Shown here: one piece after another, positions 6,017 to 8,999 of the stretch | Layout: each line of letters starts with the position of its first letter | Numbering within the stretch: position 1 is the stretch's first letter | Assembly: GCA_026002715.1 (NCBI GenBank) | Contig: BOCC01000090.1 | Coordinates: 1 to 8,999, forward strand | Source: Synergistales bacterium | GTDB taxonomy: Bacteria > Synergistota > Synergistia > Synergistales > Aminobacteriaceae | Direction: 5' to 3' | DNA: 8,999 nucleotides | Made by a program: the position numbers and the translations under genes | Notes under the pieces: model-generated | Database searches by the model: none | The model's input: only the letters and a program-made list of their open reading frames with translations | Told to the model about the DNA's origin: nothing

Positions 6017-6105
6017 TACTCAAGTGCTGAATAATTTGCCAGAATCCAAAGAGATAAGTTCTGCCGCTTAATTGACTGTCTGGTAAATTTGAAGGCAAAT
6101 GAGCA
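6017..6105 (+). mobile_element. 89-bp TA-flanked MITE, copy C
   Basis: Begins TACTCAAGTGCTGAATAA and ends GGCAAATGAGCA, with TA at 6015-6016 and 6106-6107. It forms the right arm of an inverted pair with copy B. Internal pairing (TTTGCCAGA with TCTGGTAAA, and TAAG with CTTA around TTCTGCCG) suggests a folded RNA or DNA hairpin. Confidence 0.88.
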
Positions 6106-6116
6106 TAACGATAAGC

Positions 6117-6143
6117 CGGCTGCAAAAGATATTAAACAGGTTC
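6117..6143 (+). mobile_element. Solitary IS5-type terminus
   Basis: 6122-6148 matches 3297-3323, the right end of the IS5 element and its TAA flank, at 26 of 27 positions. No transposase is attached; sequence to its left turns directly into unrelated DNA and MITE copy C. It is therefore the remnant of an IS5-group element that was deleted internally. Its outer 12 bases (6132-6143) are used as the last codons and stop of the neighbouring oxidoreductase gene. Confidence 0.75.
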
Positions 6144-7121
6144 TAAGCTGTTGTTCGCGTTCTCAAAAAAGCGATTGATCAAATTCGGTTCCTTCATGAG
6201 AGGCCGCGCGAGACCAAAATAAGCTATGCCAGTGCTGTTCAGTATCTCAGTCATATTTTTAAAATCACGGTTGCCGCCAGTCAAAATTATTGACACTCCT
6301 GTCTCGGTTGCCAGGGCCTCAGCTTCATTTCCAAAGAAGGGGCCTGAATTCTCCGGGCGCTCCATCCAATCGCCGCTGATTTCAATCGCGTCTATTCCGC
6401 GCTTCGAAAGCTCGCGCCCGGCGTATAGACAATCTTCCAAGGAGACGCCCATATCGAAACCATCGTTGACGTTGATCTTAACCCATACTGGAAAGTTTGC
6501 CCCCACAGCTTCACGGATGGCCTCGTAAGTTTCCACGAGCATTCTGGCTCGATTTTCGATTGAGCCGCCGTAATGGTCGGCACGACGATTGTAGTATGGC
6601 GTCAAAAATTGACTGAGAAAAAACCAGTGAGCAGCATGAATTTCCACTCCATCATGACCCGCTTTCTTTGCCCGGAGCGCGGCCTCGGCAAATTTTCGTT
6701 GGATCGTCTTGATTTCTCCGACGCTTGCCTCTCTTGGAGTCGCATTGGATCGCAGATGTTTGACCGCGCTAGGGGCGAGCAATACCTCTCCATGCCTGCC
6801 GCCTATAACCCAAGAACCGACGTATACCAATTGCGAAATGATATTGACCCCAGATTCATGAACCAGGGTAGTCAGTTTCTTGTGATCCTCTATAAATGTG
6901 TCGTTGTATAAGGCAAAGATGGGGTATAAACGCTCCGTCTCGTCAACCAGCGTGAACCCGGTAATGAGGGCTCCGGCGCCACCCTTGGACAATTCTCGGT
7001 AAACACCGAGGATATGCTCGTTGACCGTTCCATCGGCAGTCTTTTCCCCCACAGCCGCTCTGATAAAGCGGTTTTTCAAACTCAGCCCATTCAAAATAGT
7101 AGCGTCAAACAAGGTCTTCAT
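6132..7121 (-). CDS. Old yellow enzyme-type NAD(P)H:flavin oxidoreductase, C-terminus replaced by IS end
   Basis: FMN-dependent TIM-barrel ene-reductase family protein of 329 residues, cytoplasmic. It would pass hydride from NAD(P)H through FMN to an activated alkene or similar substrate; the substrate is unknown. Visible motifs: N-terminal LKNRFIRAA; the active-site stretch IHAAHWFFLSQFLTPYYNRR (161-180), then YGGSIENRARML; the FMN-binding ISGDWM and ILTGGNRD; and the phosphate-binding GLARPLMKEPNLINR (303-317). In OYE1-type enzymes the His-x-x-His/Asn pair is followed by Gly-Tyr, the Tyr being the proton donor; here it is Trp166-Phe167. The protein ends NRFFENANNS-LEPV. The last four residues and stop come from a TTA duplication and the IS5 end, where relatives usually continue with a further Cys-containing segment. 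The enzyme may therefore be impaired. The ATG at 7121 overlaps a small upstream ORF. Confidence 0.88.
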   Translation of the reverse strand: MKTLFDATILNGLSLKNRFIRAAVGEKTADGTVNEHILGVYRELSKGGAGALITGFTLVDETERLYPIFALYNDTFIEDHKKLTTLVHESGVNIISQLVYVGSWVIGGRHGEVLLAPSAVKHLRSNATPREASVGEIKTIQRKFAEAALRAKKAGHDGVEIHAAHWFFLSQFLTPYYNRRADHYGGSIENRARMLVETYEAIREAVGANFPVWVKINVNDGFDMGVSLEDCLYAGRELSKRGIDAIEISGDWMERPENSGPFFGNEAEALATETGVSIILTGGNRDFKNMTEILNSTGIAYFGLARPLMKEPNLINRFFENANNSLEPV

Positions 7122-7212
7122 CTACATCACCAACCTCAAGAAAATCTATTTTGGCGAGGCGTTTCCGGTGCAACGGGTGCTTTGTTTTCCTGATCGCTTC
7201 TGTTACGTTCAT
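7105..7212 (-). CDS. Small ORF (35 aa) upstream of and overlapping the oxidoreductase
   Basis: ATG at 7212 is preceded by AAGGAGG (7227-7221) at 8-nt spacing, the best Shine-Dalgarno sequence on this strand. It encodes MNVTEAIRKTKHPLHRKRLA, then KIDFLEVGDVDEDLV, and stops at 7105-7107, overlapping the oxidoreductase start (7121) by 17 bp in another frame. The arrangement suggests translational coupling or a leader ORF. MNVTEAIRK is faintly like the start of nitroreductases, so it could also be the stub of a deleted gene. No family assigned. Confidence 0.4.
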   Translation of the reverse strand: MNVTEAIRKTKHPLHRKRLAKIDFLEVGDVDEDLV

Positions 7213-7362
7213 CGAAAATTCCTCCTTTTTGATGGCTCAACTCTATTTTATCGCAAAAGCTACTGGCACGCCCATAGGTATCAGTATGTTTTCATAGAAA
7301 AAGCAAAATTAGTATCTGATAAAATGTCTTCGATACGCCATCTATTAGGACGGCCATTCCAC

Positions 7363-7370
7363 GAGGAGGT
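7363..7370 (+). promoter_or_regulatory. Strong Shine-Dalgarno sequence before the DUF218 gene
   Basis: GAGGAGGT, ideally spaced (7 nt) for the ATG at 7378, whose frame gives only a 40-codon ORF ending at 7500. The conserved DUF218 frame begins a few bases later. Either GTG 7383 is used despite the long spacing, or one base is missing between 7378 and 7383 (ATG GAx GTG CCC would join the ATG to the gene). Confidence 0.6.
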
Positions 7371-7382
7371 TTGTCGCATGGA

Positions 7383-7916
7383 GTGCCCACCCTGGTCGTC
7401 GTTTTGGCGGGAGGAGGGACGCATCCCGTGCCCGGCAGTGAAGCGGAAATCGAACTGGCGGAGCAATCATTTCAACGGCTTGTTGAAGGAGCCAGAGTAG
7501 CGCGCCTTCTTGGGTGTCCTCTTTTGTATGCGGGCGGATACGACGAAGGGAACCGAGACGCTTACGAGAACGCGATTCGGAAAATTGCCGCCGACGCGAA
7601 TTTCGAGGAAGAACTTTTATTGGAAACACGTTCACGGACCTCACTGGAAAATATGAAAGAAGTCTCGAAGATCGTCGAGGTGAGGGGATTCAAACGCTTG
7701 GTGATTTCCACGACGGCGTACCATATGAGACGCGCCCTGTGGACGGCGGCTCGAACAATGCCGGACGTGGAGATTATCAGCTGGCCGTCCGGCTGGCGTT
7801 CTACGCGAGACCGTCTGACGGTCGGCGCTTTCGGGGTGAGTGCGCGGGCTTTTCTGGACAGTTGCACCGCTCTGCGCGAATTCATCGGACTTTTGGCGTA
7901 CAAGCTGTTGACCTGA
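7383..7916 (+). CDS. DUF218 (SanA/YdcF-like) domain protein
   Basis: About 178 residues from GTG 7383. It has the DUF218 fold signature: opening strand TLVVVLAGGG; ARLLGCPLLYAGGYDEGN; acidic ELLLETRSRTSLENMKEV, equivalent to the family's E-x-x-S/T-x-x-T-x-E-N motif; and LVISTTAYHMRRALWTA. Family members such as E. coli SanA and YdcF are linked to cell-envelope functions, but the biochemistry is not settled, and this copy lacks an N-terminal membrane segment. The start is uncertain. The frame is open from TTG 7371, but GAGGAGG (7363-7369) is too close to it. An ideally spaced ATG at 7378 is in the wrong frame. GTG 7383 lies 13 bases after the Shine-Dalgarno sequence. Ends TGA at 7914-7916. Confidence 0.85.
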   Translation: MPTLVVVLAGGGTHPVPGSEAEIELAEQSFQRLVEGARVARLLGCPLLYAGGYDEGNRDAYENAIRKIAADANFEEELLLETRSRTSLENMKEVSKIVEVRGFKRLVISTTAYHMRRALWTAARTMPDVEIISWPSGWRSTRDRLTVGAFGVSARAFLDSCTALREFIGLLAYKLLT

Positions 7917-8069
7917 ACTTCCAGTAAGTAATGGGATCGAATTATGTGAGTGAAAGACAAATTATGGCAGCGGGTTCTGAAACTTAAATCTGAAACGGCG
8001 GCTCTCTATTGAAGAGCAGATGGGTTACAATAAAAAACTGCGATGAAAATGAAAGGAAACGCTAAAAAC

Positions 8070-8843
8070 ATGAAAAATATGAAAAAAATAGTTTTATTCG
8101 CGGTTATCCTGCTTTTCGCGGCGGCGGCCGTCGCCTCGGCGGCCCCGTGCATCGTGGCGCGGACACAGAAGTACGACGGAGCGGACATCGATAACGGGGG
8201 CAGCGCCATCGAAATTCTGGGCCTGAAAGACGACGAGAAAAACGCGGGTGCGGACGCGTTCAACAAGGCCGTGCGCTCCTCCGTGGGCAAGTTCTACGAC
8301 GATTTTCTTAAAGGAAAGGAAGAGTATCCCGACGAGCCCGACTGGGTCGTCATCAGGTCATACCCGTTTTCCGGCAAAAACTATTTACAGGTCGTGACGC
8401 ATTACGCCTCGTACCCCAACTACGGCAGCGACGGCAACGTAGCCAGTTTCGTCTACGACAAAAAGAAAAAAAGCCTCGTGACGCTTGCCGGCGTGATGAA
8501 ACAATATGGCATAGACGGGAAAGAGCTGACGCGGCTCGTGGCGAAATGGTACGACGACGGCTATAAAGAGGACAAGGAGCGCGTCGCCCGGGCGGAACCG
8601 GCGGGCTTGTACATCTGGGAGAGCAAGGACTCAGACGCCAGCGACGTTATGATTATCGTGTACGTGACGATCGACGTCCCCGGCGCGGACGAGTGGACGT
8701 ACCTCTACACCTACTCGCCCCGGGGCGACGCGGAGGGTTGGTCGAAAAACCCTCTCCAGCGGCTGGAGCCCGACCGCCTATTTTCCCCAGCCTCGGTCGT
8801 CAAAATGAACCCGCCGCTTCTCATCAACAAGGCAAGCGATTAG
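8070..8843 (+). CDS. Secreted protein of unknown function
   Basis: 257 residues from ATG 8070; an in-frame ATG at 8043 would add nine. AAAGGAAA at 8052-8059 favours 8070. A clear Sec signal peptide is present: MKNMKK, hydrophobic VLFAVILLFAAAAVA, then cleavage probably after ASA, giving a mature protein starting APCIVARTQK. The mature part is charged and soluble-looking, with no further membrane segment or C-terminal sorting tail. NYLQVVTHYASYPNYG and SFVYDKKKKSLVTLAGVMKQYG vaguely recall the DUF3298 (RsiV/PdaC-like) pattern of a strand followed by 'D-x-x-x-x-x-L-x-L', but this is weak. Many Tyr, Asp and Lys residues and high G/C at third positions set it apart from the IS-laden region. It is monocistronic, followed by a terminator. 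Confidence 0.75.
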   Translation: MKNMKKIVLFAVILLFAAAAVASAAPCIVARTQKYDGADIDNGGSAIEILGLKDDEKNAGADAFNKAVRSSVGKFYDDFLKGKEEYPDEPDWVVIRSYPFSGKNYLQVVTHYASYPNYGSDGNVASFVYDKKKKSLVTLAGVMKQYGIDGKELTRLVAKWYDDGYKEDKERVARAEPAGLYIWESKDSDASDVMIIVYVTIDVPGADEWTYLYTYSPRGDAEGWSKNPLQRLEPDRLFSPASVVKMNPPLLINKASD

Positions 8844-8958
8844 GCTATCCAGCCTGAAAGCTGAGAGGAGGTGTTTGCGGAGGGGATATTTTCTTTTTCG
8901 GAATAGCAGTTGAAGTCGTTCGAAAAACACAAGCTGACGGCGGCGGCAACGCCGAACG

Positions 8959-8997
8959 GGACAGTCGGCCGCGCTTCAACGTCGGCTGTCCTTTTTT
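8959..8997 (+). terminator. Rho-independent terminator
   Basis: An 11-bp stem with wobble pairs, GGACAGTCGGC (8959-8969) with GTCGGCTGTCC (8981-8991), a loop CGCGCTTCAAC, followed by TTTTTT. It lies 115 bp after the secreted-protein stop and should end that transcript. Nothing else is recognised in 8844-8958 apart from a Shine-Dalgarno-like GAGGAGG at about 8865 that leads only into very short frames. Confidence 0.85.
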
Positions 8998-8999
8998 AA

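Noticed and set aside
5853..6125. A 90-residue minus-strand ORF
   Set aside because: It runs through both MITE arms; repeat-encoded peptide occurs at both ends and there is no credible start.
8009..8031. Promoter TTGAAG...TACAAT before the secreted-protein gene
   Set aside because: The boxes are only 11 bp apart, too close for a normal sigma-70-type promoter.
8863..8913. A short ORF after GAGGAGG near 8871-8877
   Set aside because: Only 11-13 codons from GTG or TTG, with no pattern suggesting a leader peptide for any visible gene.

Overview
The window looks like accessory, insertion-sequence-rich DNA from a bacterium of the Synergistota. The best taxonomic clue is a broken C-terminal tail on the minus strand near 5641-5750. 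It has a Gly5-Cys motif, a short hydrophobic stretch and a basic end, which is the layout of the Synerg-CTERM sorting signal of that phylum. UGA is used as an ordinary stop (for example at the end of the DUF218 gene), so the in-frame UGA in the first transposase is a lesion and not a code change.

Positions 1-5570 are a pile-up of mobile elements around the wreck of one gene, an Rpn/PD-(D/E)XK 'recombination-promoting nuclease / putative transposase' type protein. From left to right: the right part of a 215-bp-type MITE (1-127); a decayed ISL3-family element (184-1674) whose transposase carries a nonsense codon, an 89-bp MITE insertion and a frameshift; an IS5-family (IS427/IS1031-like) element (1764-3318, TSD TAA); an IS66-family element (3341-4865, TSD GAGGAATT) with a frameshifted transposase; and a 215-bp MITE (5154-5368, TSD TCATATA). 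Removing the IS5, the IS66 and the 215-bp MITE, each with one target duplication, rejoins four Rpn fragments into one uninterrupted reading frame from about 1676 to 5564. The N-terminal nuclease core is missing.

The most unusual object is inside the IS5 element. A 679-nt group II intron with no reverse-transcriptase ORF lies on the minus strand (3253 down to 2575). It splits the 5' leader of the transposase mRNA between its Shine-Dalgarno sequence and its start codon. The predicted splice would rebuild AAGGGG-TGGATATTG-ATG, so transposase translation may depend on splicing. A plausible promoter lies in the IS end, only about 14 nt upstream of the 5' splice site, and the transposase also has an A6 -1 frameshift site.

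Positions 5570-6150 hold a strong bidirectional terminator hairpin, the broken Synerg-CTERM tail, two inverted copies of the 89-bp TA-flanked MITE, and a lone IS5-type terminus. That terminus supplies the last codons and stop of the next gene. Positions 6132-7212 (minus) carry an old-yellow-enzyme-type flavin oxidoreductase and a small upstream ORF overlapping its start. Positions 7371-8999 (plus) carry a DUF218 (SanA/YdcF-like) gene, a secreted protein of unknown function and a terminator at the window edge.
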